Positions 21,961 to 33,539 of a stretch of 64,000 nucleotides of DNA are shown piece after piece. The stretch comes from Gnetum montanum (Eukaryota; Streptophyta; Gnetopsida; Gnetales; Gnetaceae), in assembly GCA_015680685.1 (NCBI GenBank), contig MNCI01003975.1:2101371-2165370 (forward strand). The letters run 5' to 3'. The position numbers were made by a program, and so were the translations under genes. The notes beneath the pieces are model-generated. The model was not told where the DNA came from and searched no databases. It saw only the letters and a list, made by a program, of their open reading frames with translations. Each line of letters starts with the position of its first letter. Positions within the stretch are counted from its first letter, which is position 1.

Positions 21961-22803
21961 TTGAGCCTGTATGACTTGGTAATGACTTCTACTACACATC
22001 CTGAGGCCATGGTTTACATGTTAACATCCATACTGGTCGACAAAAATATGCTGGTAGACGAGAAAGCGATTCATGCTGTTATGGTTCCCTCTACAGCTAA
22101 GGAACCACGACCATCTCAGTTAACATTCTGTGATGAGTCCATTAAGGATGACCCTAAAAAGGGTCAGGTGACAACAACACCCATGTTCATCACAATTTGA
22201 GCTGGTCAGTGCAAGATCTGAAGAGTACATGTTGATGACAGAGCCACCACTAATGTCATCCCCTTTTTCATAGTGGACAAATTAGGCTTGGTTGATCAAA
22301 TCAAGCCCACGACAACATCCTGCCTAAAATCATTTAACGGGGCATGTGTGTAGGTAAAAGGAACTATATGTATCAACTTTGTGGCAAGGGACTAGTTCCC
22401 TAGAGGCGTAGTATTCATAATGCTAGAAGAAATGCTTGGATTCAACCTAATCCTGGGGAGATCATGGTTGGTCCAATTGAGGGTTGTTTCCTCTCCAATA
22501 CACCAAGAGATTCACTTGCCCTATGTGAGAGGGGAAGTGGTAATTCATGGCAATGAAGTGGATTCCTAAGCCATAAACAACGTAGGAATGGAGCAAGTAT
22601 TAGAGAGTGAAATCTCTAAAGACGACACCCCTGTTCAAACTGAAGTGCCTGAACAAGTTGAAACCAGTTCGAATGAAGAAGCAACATGGGCTGAGCTGCC
22701 CTTTCAGATAGTAGACGATGACATAAAGGAGTATCATAACATGGCCCCTTGGCCGTACGCATCACTAAGCCCACGATGGGTTAGGAAGCAGCTGCAAGAA
22801 TGA
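21961..22803 (+). pseudogene. pro: Tat aspartic protease (element 2)
   Basis: It parallels the element 1 protease: TTPMFITI, RVHVDDRATTNVIPF (catalytic Asp kept, next residues DRA), LKSFNGA, GFNLILGRSWLVQL and IHQEIHLPY. Stops at 22198, 22351, 22393 and 22568. The tail ends at 22803 in WVRKQLQE, shorter than and different from that of element 1. Confidence 0.75.
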
Positions 22804-22974
22804 TCATTTCCTACTTTACCATAACTACTTCACTACTTCCACCATGATTACTGCTTGCATCAATGATATGTACACTATTCACATGCTTTGCTCTGTATTC
22901 ATTGTTAACGCTAGCATTTTCCTCATTGTTTACATTGTTCACATTACGTCCATTGTTTGCATCACATCAAGGCC

Positions 22975-23290
22975 TGCTAAGGCCTAAAACTGGCAATCTT
23001 TTTTTTATCATCCTACAATGGCCCAAAATGGGCTAAAACTAGTGATGGCCCAAAATGGCCTAAAATTAGCAATAGCTCAAAATGGCCTAAAACTAGTGAT
23101 GGCCCAAAATGGCCTAAAACTAGCGACAGCCCGTAATGGCCCTAAATTATCCATTGTGGCCCACCAGGGCCTAAAACTAGCAATTTTACTACTCTAGAAA
23201 AGAAAACAAAGAATACATTGAAAATAAAAAAATATATTCATTAAGCAATGGTCCAAAATGGCCTTAAACTAGAACGAGAGGCTCTTAAGG
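22975..23290. repeat. ~27-bp GGCCTAAAACTAG repeat array, Tat element 2
   Basis: About eight units of roughly 27 bp carry GGCCCAAAATGGCCTAAAAC (or close variants) then TAG. One more isolated unit is at about 23249-23270. It occupies the position of the 2170-2455 array of element 1, between protease and the 3' end of the antisense gene. Confidence 0.85.
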
Positions 23291-24309
23291 AGCCCAAAAG
23301 GATAAAAAATTAATGAAATATAGCAATCAAAATAAAATAAATTGTTTTACTTTTGTCCTTCATTTAATGTTAATCAATAATGTTTACAAATCTATTGAAT
23401 TAAAAAATAATAATGAAATTTTGTGTCGTTCACGCTATGGGTCTTCATTTCCATCATCGTCTCCTACTCCACTAGGCTTCGCATCTTTATTTGGATTCTG
23501 CATAAGGTAGAAAATAAAATAGTTAGTTAAAACACAATAAAAGCTCTTACAAAATAAGCCATAACGTAAGAAAAGGTGACTAACCCGAGATGGCCCCATG
23601 TCCATTTCGGGGGGTATTCGATCCATGCCAGCCGCAAAACGTTGCAAGATCTCCTCCTTAGTGAGGTTGGCCCAATTTCCCTCTCCTAGGTCAGCGCTTG
23701 CTGCAACCTTTCCCTTTTCCATGGTTGTCCGTCTAGGTGGTCCTGGGAAGAAAGTGGGGTTGGTGGTCTCCCCAGCAGGTAAGGTCTCCTCCCTTTCAAG
23801 AGACTCACTTACCATCACTTGTTGCATGAATTTCTCATAAGCATCAGAAGCACCAATGACGTCAAGAAATAGCTTAAGGGTATGCGATTCAATAACAGCA
23901 TCACAGTACTATTTACGATAGGTGGCACTTTCCATCTTATACATATGTTTATAGTTCTTCTATGCCTGCTCCCATTCATAAACCTTGGTGCTGTAGTCTT
24001 TCCAGTCCTAGTTCTTCTGTGCTAACAGGTCCATTTGCATATGCTATTCAATAATTTCGCGATTGGCCTAGTTATTGTTTTGTACAACTATCCAGTATCT
24101 GGCATAGTCAATCACAGCTATGCACCAACTACCATCGTCGATGTTGTGGGCCAACAGGAATTCATTCTTGGATCAGAGATCCTCCACCTCTGTGGTTAGG
24201 TTAGTCTTCTCTTTTTCGAGTTTCTACACCCTCTTCCAAAGGTCCTTGTTCACATGCCTCCACTCCCACAAGGAGCATGTTGCGTACAATGCACATTTAC
24301 TCGCTTCGT

Positions 24310-24625
24310 TGTAAATGTGACGAGGTACCTTAGTCATCTCTGGTGGAAGTTCGAGCACAACATCAACCTCAACGCCCTATCAAGGATCCCACTTGAGACG
24401 GGAGGCTGGCATGCATGCAAGAACATTAGTCATAGTGACACAAAAAAGATAAGAAAAGAAAAAAANNNNNNNCTTCATCGTAAATGTGATGAGGTACCTT
24501 ACTCATCTCTTGCGAAAGTTCGGGCACAACGTCGACCTTAACAGCCTATTGAGGGTCCCACTTGAGACGGAAGGCTACCATGCATGGAAGAACATTAGTC
24601 AAAATAACACCAAAAAAGGAGGAAG
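24310..24625. repeat. Duplicated segment across an assembly gap
   Basis: The sequence left of the seven Ns (24466-24472) and right of it are two diverged versions of the same ~150 bp, running from the exon 7 start into the intron before it. Both contain CACTTGAGACGG and GAACATTAGTCA in the same order. This looks like two copies or haplotypes joined at a gap. Confidence 0.75.
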
Positions 24626-27229
24626 TAACAACTGCAACAACCTAACGTAGCAATTGTAGTGTACCAATCTTGGAATCAATATGCTTTAAGTAATTGATCA
24701 TGTCATCAACCTCTCCCTTCATGAAGGTGAATTTGTCAAGGGTCTCAGTCCAGGGATGAAGACAAATGGAAGAATAAGGGTTTGGGGCATCGACGGTGGT
24801 GTTCGCTGCACAATAAACATGTTAGCCATGGTAGAGAGGATAACAACATAGTTGATGAAAATGACACAACAGTGCAAAGCTCCTACCCAACAAACCCTCA
24901 GGGGTGATAGCTAGGGGATCGCCCATCTAGAAACTGTCAAGCAATCGGTCAAACTAACCAGCATCCAATTGCAGACCCTCTCTTTCTAGCTAGATCAAAA
25001 GTGTGGTGGCATCTTCAACACTCATTTGTCTTTCGAGCACCAAAGCACATTCTACAAAGGGATCTTCAACAAGGGCCTTTCCCTCATTAGCAAGGGCCTC
25101 TTCTTCTACCATCAAGGCCTCTTCCTCCTCCCCTTCAGTAGATGCCCCTGCTCCAGGAGCCCAAACCTCTTATTCCCTTTCTTCTTCTATTCCTCACAGA
25201 ACATAATCATAGTTAGCAAGATATTCCAACTTGAAACAGGCGCTACGCTATGTGACACTATATAGCATGGCACAGCGTAACAAGTGCTATGCTAACAAAA
25301 CAAGTTTGGCATACTCACCAACCCAAGGTTGCACTTTGCAAACTTTGATTCGCAGTTTCTTCCCTTTCCCTTCATCTATGCGAGGAGTCTCTTCGGCAGG
25401 ATGAGATCTCTTACATTGTAGCTTGGTCTTTATAGTTTCTGTAATGAGACGCTTCCCCCTTAATGCATTGCCTGTGTTGATGGGGGGCACCTCTCCCATG
25501 CTGTCCTAGCCACGAAAGGTACATCCCACCTAATCCCTTGCCGTTATCGAAAGTGATTCCCCAATAGCTTTCAGGGGATCTTGGAATCGGGTGGTGCGAA
25601 AAACCTGGCAGATCCATGGCTTTGATATCTGGTTACAATCTTTCTATATCCAGATGCCATTCTCACAAACTACAAAGAATTCTGCAAAGTGTCGTAGGTA
25701 GACTACAAAGAAGGCATAGTGCATGTTGAAACGGGACTCAAGCTTCTAGTGAAGTTTGACCATTTCAGCCTGTAGGCCTTCAAAGAGGTACGTGGCCCAA
25801 TTGTAGCAAGTCCCTTCTTCCATGACCTCCCTCATTATCCAAGGATTTTCCCTTAGGAGAGTAGCTTGGGGAAAGCATAGGCACGAAGACAAGGTAAATC
25901 ATTTGGCCACCTTCAGCCTAACCTTCTCAATGTAGATCCCCTTTTGGTCCTTAGTCGTCCCTAGCCATTTGTCAATGTCCCCCTGATGGTTTGCATCTTT
26001 TTTAGATTTTTCTCCTACAAGGAGACCATTAGATGGGACACTGAAAAGGTCTACAAATAGTTGGTCATTAATTTCAAATATCACTCGCATATTGTGGACA
26101 CGTGTGTGGAAGCGCTCAACCTTCTTGGTGAAGTAATCAGCTAGGGAAAGCATTTCGGCAGCCAGGACATTCGAGTTTACAGCTAGGAATAAGTCCATGA
26201 GCCCAGCCTCTTGAAGGTTATGAACAAGGGTGGCTGGGGCCCCATGGCAAAGCCAACACTGCATCTCCTCCACCTCTCCGTACTTGAAGAAGAGGTTACT
26301 ATCATTACACCCGGAGGTGATCATAGTGACCTCTTGGGACTCCTTCGCTACTGCAATAGTTAACAGTAAAGAAAAAAAAGAGGTTAGCAAAAAACACAAA
26401 AAAAATGAAAAAATGAAAGTACATCATCATTTGAGCATAACAACGTACCAGGTTTGAATGGCATAGGGAACAATGGAAGTTCCACCTAAATGTCATCAAC
26501 AGTAATCGGTTGGTGCAATGTTCGTTCGCTATCTAACCAATGAGCTTCCTTACACCTCCCATAGAATTTGGAATACTTGGTTGGATAACTTTTGAATTCA
26601 AATCCAAGTTGTTCTATGACATCGGCACGCACATTCCCAGTGGAGGTGAACTCTTGCATGGTCATCTGGGCCACCGCCAATGCATCTGTATTACTGTGAA
26701 GACCGCCTTCATCAATGTAAAACCTGGGAATATATAACAAAAATCATACAACGTGTTAAGATAACTTTTTAGGACTTACCCACCGGCATAGTAAATGGTC
26801 CTAGGTGGGTTTTGAAAGCTAGTGCCCATGTGACAGGCAACATATAGCGTGTTGTATAAATGATAGCATTTGTACTCGTGCATCACCCAGATCGAACTCA
26901 AGTGCCTTAAGTCTCTTGGACACTAGTTGAAGCTTCCCACCCTTTCACCCCCAATTGAACCATCAGTCAAGAATTTCAGAATGCCCCAGATCGCCCCAGG
27001 AAACAACGTTTCTATAATTACAGCAGCTATATCAGTCGATAGGTGTGAGCACACGATCACACTAAAGTGGCAGAGAAGGAACTGTAGGAAGTCCCATGCG
27101 CCCTCCCAGAACCAAACTGCCTACTATCCCACACATGCATGGGAAGGAGGATCATTGGCCACAAGTTCATTGAGGCAGCACAGGACTCCTACAAGTTCAA
27201 GGACAATCAAAACAGGTTTCAACATGACC

Positions 27230-28169
27230 CTGCATGACCAAGCACCTAAACATTAGGATTGTGATTCAAGTTATGATTACTTGTATAGCATAGCGTAACC
27301 CTCTCTTTAAACATAGCATAGCATCATCCTCCAGTTACAAATTTTTCTTTAGCCCAAAACAAAGCTAAACATTATAGGCAACGTAACAAAATGTTACCTG
27401 TAGCAACAACGGAGGTACCCTAAGGTAAAAGTTACATGGTACATAGCACCCCATATAAGACATGCAGCATAACAGTTACATTCCCATATAGCTTTGATGA
27501 CTACGAAACATGTAGTGTAGCAAGATGAATGCATGGCATGTAACATAGTAAATGAATAAGTGCAAGCGGACATGTAACAATATAGCTAATAGATCACTGT
27601 AACAAGCATTATAGCATAGCAAATTTGATAGTATAACAAATTTAACAACATAGTAGTGTTATAGGTTTAATAGCATAGCAATATGACAGACTACAAATAT
27701 AACGGCCTAAGGGCCTCATGACATGACAGCGTAGCGTAACAGCAATAAAAGTATTACAACCTTAACAACACAGATGAAATGGAATTCATAGTGCCTCATT
27801 GTCCCAATTCAATAGCATAAAATAGTCAGTGCTACGCTACGCCAAACATGTGTCACGTTGTCTCAAAAACTCGACAAACAAAGAAACCCCCCTAAGGGTA
27901 GCACGCTATGTCTAGCGTATGCTATGCCACCCAAAACTACCCAAACCCCCGTGATGATGCAGTAACCATTTTTAACAATGGCTACAAGGCAGTAATGCAT
28001 GCAGTAACACCTGTACACTGCTGCAGCCAGAGTAGTCACTACCACAGTGTAACGGTGAAAATGGCGAACAAAAATGGTGGCAAAAGTTGCAAAAATGATG
28101 ACAGTACTGGCAATGACAATCTAATCCGATACATTGCCTAATGGAAGCAAAGATAGCGTAGTGACTTAC
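27230..28169 (-). repeat. First intron of antisense gene copy 2, rich in TAGC words
   Basis: This 940-bp predicted intron holds many AGCATAGC, TAGCGTAAC and GCTACGCTACGCC words (for example 27287-27325, 27600-27690, 27720-27740, 27832-27850, 27900-27930). They resemble the palindromes of this element's LTR. A smaller cluster lies in the 25193-25318 intron (near 25240-25285). Confidence 0.65.
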
Positions 28170-28288
28170 CGACTAGACGGAACCTCCTCCTGTACCTCAA
28201 CGTGCACCTTAAAGAGGTATCCCAGGGCCTCTTTCACCTCATCTACCTTGGCAAGTCCCTTATGCTTTTGTTCGCCCTTGCACACCAT

Positions 28289-28643
28289 TGTTGTGCTCAC
28301 AAATCAGTAGTACCAGCTGCTACGCTACACCTATTCACTCTGTCTCTCTCTATGCGATCGCGCTACGCTCTAAGTATGGGCTTTGGGCTTTGACAATGAA
28401 AATGAGCATAAGATCTTCAACCCTAGCTAATACAAGCCAATGGGTGTCTAATTCCACAATTATCTTCTAATTCTTGAAAGATATGATAATAAACTTAAGA
28501 ATCAAAGAAAATTTCTAAAATCCTAGGATGAGTAGAACAAGTAGCAAAAGAGAGAATTCATCCAAGCTTGAGAATTTGGAGTGATTCTTTACAATTGAAA
28601 TGAGAATTACCCACTTGAATGTAGTTGTCTTCAATTCCAAGTT
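28289..28643. other. 5' flank of antisense gene copy 2 and element junction
   Basis: On the - strand upstream of the ATG is a GAGAGAGACAGAG stretch, of the kind seen in plant 5' leaders, and two more GTAGCG words. Beyond about 28400 the sequence is AT-rich and no longer resembles Tat; it may be the interior of the copia fragment whose primer site is at 28644. Confidence 0.4.
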
Positions 28644-28655
28644 GCTCTAATACCA
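28644..28655 (-). promoter_or_regulatory. Copia-type primer binding site remnant
   Basis: On the - strand TGGTATTAGAGC is one base from TGGTATCAGAGC, the complement of the 3' end of initiator tRNA-Met used by most plant copia elements. It sits 3 bp from the LTR end CCTCATCA. Confidence 0.65.
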
Positions 28656-28658
28656 ATC

Positions 28659-29410
28659 TGATGAGGAGCTCCCATGGATTCCATAATCCAAGCTCTCTCA
28701 AAGTCAAAAAATAGCAAATCTAAATAAAAAATGAAAATGAAAGCTTTATTCTTGCTCAAATGAAGAATTTACATATGAAAGGAAGCACAATTCCCAAGGA
28801 TAAATAAGAGATTCAATCCAACTCTCACATATTCAGTCAAATCAATCACACACTCACAAGGATGATCATTAAGACACCTTGCTAAGACTTTATCTCTCTC
28901 TACTCTTCTCTCACTCACCTCTCTCTCCCTAGACCCTCTCTCTTCAAACTCTCTTTCAACTCTCTTGATCAAATTGAAGGCCAAAGAGGTCTATTCCCCC
29001 TTCCCCACCACACGCCCCCCCCCCAACCCATCTCTTCATCTTCCCTTTAAATTATCATTCAATTTATTGTTTATTAAAATCTGTGGAAAATCTCTTCAAG
29101 AAATAGGAGATGTCTCTCCCAAGTGTAGAGTTCATTAGAGTAGATGTCTTCAAATCATGTGGGACTGAAGAGACATTTCTTGTTTCTTGAAGATGTCTTG
29201 CACAGATTTTAATGAACATTAAATTGAATGATAAATTGGAGGGAAGATCAAGAGATAGGGGGAAAAGTATAAATAGACCTCTTCAGCCTTCAATTTGATC
29301 AAGAGAGTCAAAAGAGTATAAGGAGAGAGAGGTAAGTGAGAGAAGAGTAGAGAGAGATAGTCTTGACAAGGTGCCTTAATGATCATCCTTGTGTGTGTGT
29401 CATTACTACT
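28659..29410. repeat. Foldback: two inverted LTR pieces
   Basis: The left part (28659 to about 29135) is an LTR in - orientation ending at the primer site above. The right part (about 29155-29410) is its reverse complement over more than 200 bp; for example both arms read TAGACCTCTT, CTTCAATTTGATCAAGAGAG and TTAATGATCATCC. The right arm has TATAAATAG at 29271; the left arm lost it in a C/G-rich change. The centre is near 29145. The two LTR starts face each other. Confidence 0.75.
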
Positions 29411-29449
29411 CTCTATAGTACCAAAGACTCCATGTGCTAAATGAAGCAA

Positions 29450-30316
29450 GTTCACTCTAATAGAAAAATAACCTTCAAACCCAATATATCTAGATATTAT
29501 GAAAGAACAAATAATATGCTAGAAAACGAGAAAACTAGCTATCTTTGATTATTGAAATGGAGATTATAACAAGTTTTCATAACTCATAAAACATCCAAAG
29601 CACTCTCAACACTCAAACAATATTATAAAGCAGGAGGCTCTACCACCACACACAATAAATGTTGTTAATGCAAGACACAACCGAATGAGAATCTCTCCCA
29701 TAACCTAGGACTAAGATCCAGCACAAAAGTAAGACACAAGATCACATATGCCAATATATCACAATTAATCTTAAAGCTGCAATCCCAACCAACACTCACT
29801 CAATGTACTCTTTTGATACTCTTATCATACTTCATCCATTCATTTGATGCTCTTCTCATCTCATCGTCATACAAACATGGAAAAACACTAATATTTATTG
29901 ATTAAACTAAGATAATAAACATAGAAATCTTTCTCCAACCTAACTTCAAGATCTCATGATGTTTCCATCTTTTTACCAATGTTTCAGCTATTTTCCAATT
30001 TGGGATAGGTAATTTCAGAAGTTTTCTTGACTGTACTAATCATCTCTAACTTAGAATAGATGACTTTCTGTAAAGACTAGTTTGCAGGGAAGATGTCTTT
30101 ATTCCCTAGGAGACATCTCTTTGGCATGGAAGACATCTCACTAAATATGTCTTTCATTTTTCTAAGACATCTTCACATCTTACTAAACATCTTTCACATC
30201 TGCTAAATGTCTCTTATGAAGACTTTACACTCAACCTAGATGTCTCTTTGATCTCCAAGACATCCCTCCAACTTCCAAAACCTACAAAAATCACTTGTAG
30301 AATAGGTGTTCCTATA
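29450..30316 (-). repeat. 3' LTR of element B
   Basis: It pairs with 34774-35700. In element orientation it starts TATAGGAACACC (TG changed to TA) and ends near ATTAGAGTGAAC. Five exact AGACATCT/AGATGTCT words lie at about 30080-30260. Confidence 0.75.
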
Positions 30317-30336
30317 CTAGCTCCCCCACCCTTCAA
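30317..30336 (-). promoter_or_regulatory. Polypurine tract of element B
   Basis: In element orientation GAAGGGTGGGGGAGCTAG directly precedes the 3' LTR. The same tract, with few changes, precedes the LTRs at 44844 and 49938. Confidence 0.65.
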
Positions 30337-30389
30337 AAAGTGAACCCATGTAAACAAGGAAGTAGGGTTAGAAGTGATCCCCTAGTCAC

Positions 30390-31640
30390 AAAGTCTAGTC
30401 TCATGGATTTATATAACATCATCCATACATTGATCCTTCCAATGGATCAAGTACTGATGCCTCTTCACTCTAAAAATGCTTAAAGCTTTCCTCTACTTAA
30501 GTATAATTATCTTCCTCTCCATTAAAGACTTGGTCTAATCAATAGCCCCTTAAACTCATCAATGTTGTCCTATATGATTTTCTCAACAACCTATTCATGA
30601 TAGTGGACAAGATCTAAAATATTAAATACAAAAAACATACCAACATCATTGGTTAAGTTAATCACAAAGGCATTATGATTAATTTTAACATTAATTCTAA
30701 AACACCCCAAATTCTTAGCTTTTAGCTTGGAGTAGTTAATACCTTTCAACTAATTCTTCTTCAAGTGCACTCAAACCATGCCTCCAAAAATAAAACTTAG
30801 CTTTCATTTATCCTCATTCCTCTTAATAATACTCTCTTTATTCTTCTTCACAAGATTTGATTTTACTAATGCATAGAGATCCCTCATCTCTAGCACAAAT
30901 TAGCACTAAGTTGAGATTCATCATTAGATCTCTTCAAAGTGTCCATCATCTTTGGACAAAAGTCATAGTTCACCTTAAATGAGCTTTTATCAATAGTAAC
31001 ATGAAAATCATTATTATATAAAAACTCAAGATGACACAGCAAGTTTTTCCATCTGTTTTACTATCCATCACAAAGATACCTCAAAATATTCAACAAGGAT
31101 TTATTCACCACCTCTATTTGGCCATCAAATTATGAATGATATGCACTAGAAAAATTTAATTTTCTCCCTAAAACTTTTCAAAGGGAACTTCAAAAATGAC
31201 TTGTAAAGTTGGAGTCTCTATCAGTAATAATAATATTCAAAGGTATTTCATGCAACTTCACAACATGATAGAAAAAAAAATTTCCACATGAGAAGCATCA
31301 CTCATATTTTTGTATGAAATAAAGTATGCCATCTTGAAGAACCTATCCACAACAACAAAAATTGCATTGTTCCCACTTTTGATCTTTAGGATACTTATCC
31401 AATTACATACTTTTCCATGGGTCCTTGGGAATTGGAAAGGCCTGTAATGATCATCTACTCCTTTATCTCCTTTATACTCCTTCACAAATTTTGAAAACTT
31501 CAATTTTCATACTAGGCCAAAAATAGTACCTACCCACAAGTTCCAATGTTTTATCCTTAGCCATTTAGACTGTCATGCCACTATAATGCTTTTTAAATAA
31601 AATATTCTTCATGATATCATAATTAGAAATACATAAATTT
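30390..31640 (-). pseudogene. INT: Integrase with chromodomain (element B)
   Basis: Near 31258-31503 is the segment KSGNNAIFVVVDRFFKMAYF, the strand and helix after the first catalytic Asp. Downstream the frame is broken many times. Near 30400-30480 RVKRHQYLIHWKDQ and HETRL match a chromodomain, which in chromoviruses steers insertion to marked chromatin. The partner E2 has the same end. Confidence 0.7.
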
Positions 31641-33050
31641 ATCAGCCACCACATTGGCTTGTTCAATTTTATGCTTTAACACAAAATTGAACTCCTTTAA
31701 TCATACTACTCACTTCATGTGCTTTGCACTCAACTTCTTTTGAGAGTTAAGAAATTATAGTGCTTTGTGGTTCATCATCAAAGTGAACTTCTTGGACAAT
31801 AAGTAATGCCTCCAATGCTTGATTGCTTAAAGAATAGCATACAACTCCTTCTCATATATGCTATATTTTTGCCTTGACTCATTCAACATTTCAAAAAATA
31901 AAGTAACAGGTCTACCTTCTTGTTAAAGTACCCTACTAATGATAATTACACTTGCATCTACACCTACTTGAAAAGCTTCTAAAAATCTAGAATTGCAAGC
32001 ACTAATTCACTAGTAATTTTTGCTTTCAACAAGTCAAAGCTCTTTTGGGTTTCATTATCCCACTTGAAATCTTTATTTTTATTCAACAAAGCAAACATAT
32101 GCCAAGAAATACCACTAAATTTTTTTATGAACCTTTTATAAAATCTTGCTATACTAAGAAATGATCTTACCTCCTTAATATTCTTAAGAGTTAAGTAATC
32201 CCTAATAACCTTTACCTTCAAAGCTTCCATAAAAATTTAATTTTTAGAAACCACATGCCATAAATATGTGATTTCCTTCTTAAAGAAATGAATTTTCTTC
32301 ACATTTAGCACCAACTATGCCACCTTCAATTTAAGACACATCATCCTCAAGTGATCCAAGTATTCTTTCTCATTGGAGCTATAGACCAAAATGTCATCAT
32401 AAAACATAATGCAGCACTTACCAATCATGTTCTTTGCACATCATGCATCAATCTTATAAATTTAGTAGTTGCATTAATGAGCGCAAATGGCATCACCATC
32501 CACTCAAAAAATCAATAGGTGTTTTGAAAGTTTTTTTTTCATTCATTACTAAGCCTTATTCAAATTTGATAATAATCATTCTTAAAATAAATTTTGCTAA
32601 ACATTAGTAAAGATACCAAGGATATCATCCATACTTGGAATAGAAAATGCACATCCTTCATTCATTATTATTCTTCTTTGACATGAGTACTTTTATAACT
32701 TCACAAGATGAAATGGATTTTCTCACAAAGTAATTTACAAGTACCAAGGCAATTCTGCCTCCTATTTGGAATGATAGCACCAATAATGAATTCAATCTGA
32801 TATTGTACATTCCTTATTTATGGTAATTTATCCAATTCCTCCTTGAACACCTTGGAAAATTTTTCTTTCAAGTCTAGCTTACATGTAGGAAGTTCAACTT
32901 GTACATCATCACCATTAGAAGCAATTGTTGATATAACAATAAAACCAAAACCTATTTCTTCATGTTCTTTAATGTATTCCCTCTTTTCTAGAAATATTCA
33001 ACATTTAGTAAGCTTTGCTATCTTACTATTTAGCTATCATGGAATTCTAT
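31641..33050 (-). pseudogene. RT: RT-RNase H (element B)
   Basis: Visible pieces are a YDD box in FYDDILVYSSNEKEYLDHLR near 32380-32410, the connection motif EVRSFLSIARFYKRFIKKFS near 32130-32190, and FKWDNETQKSFDLLKAKITS leading into RNase H. An RNase H end (LKHKIEQANVVADK-like) is at about 31640-31690. The frame is broken throughout. Confidence 0.75.
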
Positions 33051-33059
33051 TAGATCTAG

Positions 33060-33431
33060 CTACACTTCATACATTTCTTGATCCATCAAATTGAGCATCA
33101 TTGTTAAAATTCTAAGATCAACACAATCAATTGGAAGTACATCACACTTTACAACATCATGAAAACTCTCAATTTTAAATTTTAAAATAGATTGTTTACT
33201 CACCTCTTGAGAGAAAACTATTAACAACCAATGCATCTTGTAGGATCTAGGATGAGAATTCGTTACCAAACCTAATCTAGCAACTACCATAAATGAAATA
33301 ACACTTTCTTTGGCTCTCCCATTAATCAAAACATAAATCCATTTTCCACTAAGCAAACATCTGGCCCCAATTTGAAATAGCAATTTCATATGAGGATGAT
33401 CTCTTCTATTCTCATTTCCCCATGAATGCAC
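33060..33431 (-). pseudogene. pro: Aspartic protease (element B)
   Basis: A 123-codon open stretch has LFQIGARCLLSGKWIYVLIN then GRAKESVISF, where gypsy proteases have I-D-G. The catalytic Asp is Asn, the same change as in element E2. The region RLGLVTNSHPRSYKMHWL is typical of chromovirus protease. Confidence 0.7.
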
Positions 33432-33539
33432 AAGAATTTATTTAAAAACTTCCTCAATCTTGGAAGCATTAGAGTTATCTCTCTTAAGAGCTTAGCTTGA
33501 TGTCTCCTATACCTCTATGGTATACACATCTTTACCCTT

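Larger units (their letters stand above)
23435..28288 (-). pseudogene. Spliced antisense gene of Tat element, copy 2
   Basis: Predicted exons on the - strand: 28288-28170, 27229-26780 (450 nt), 26723-26449, 26350-25319 (1032 nt), 25192-24887, 24805-24665, 24405-23585 and 23497-23435. They sum to 3207 nt (1069 codons), with intron phases 2,2,1,1,1,1,0, the same as copy 1. The first exon starts with ATG at 28288 (MVCKGEQKHKGLAKVDEVKE) and ends at GTAAGTCAC. The protein shows KPVLIVLELVGVL, VWFWEGAWDFLQFLLCHFSV, a middle region NMRVIFEINDQLFVDLF-SVPSNG, YNWATYLFEGLQAEMV, an acidic linker, a coiled-coil-like tail and a C-terminal VGDDDGNEDP. Stops occur in several exons (for example two in tandem near 27123-27128, one near 26488). 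A 7-N gap with a flanking duplication lies at the start of exon 7; the left version keeps frame. Function unknown. Confidence 0.8.
16736..28400 (+). mobile_element. Tat-lineage Ty3/gypsy retrotransposon 2, 3' truncated
   Basis: The order is 5' LTR, leader, gag, protease, repeat array, antisense gene. It repeats the layout of element 1 but is clearly diverged. RT, RNase H, integrase and 3' LTR are absent; similarity ends around 28400, before the foldback at 28644. The end coordinate is approximate. Confidence 0.8.

Noticed and set aside
21580-22010. Gly-rich open frames antisense to Tat 2 gag
   Set aside because: Produced by the C22 and C-rich proline codons on the other strand.
24254-24541. 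95-codon ORF running through the N gap
   Set aside because: It reads through unknown bases and lies antisense to the exon 7 region of the antisense gene.
28820-29000. GA/CT-rich 71-codon ORF (many Glu/Arg)
   Set aside because: Low-complexity CT-rich LTR sequence, part of the foldback.
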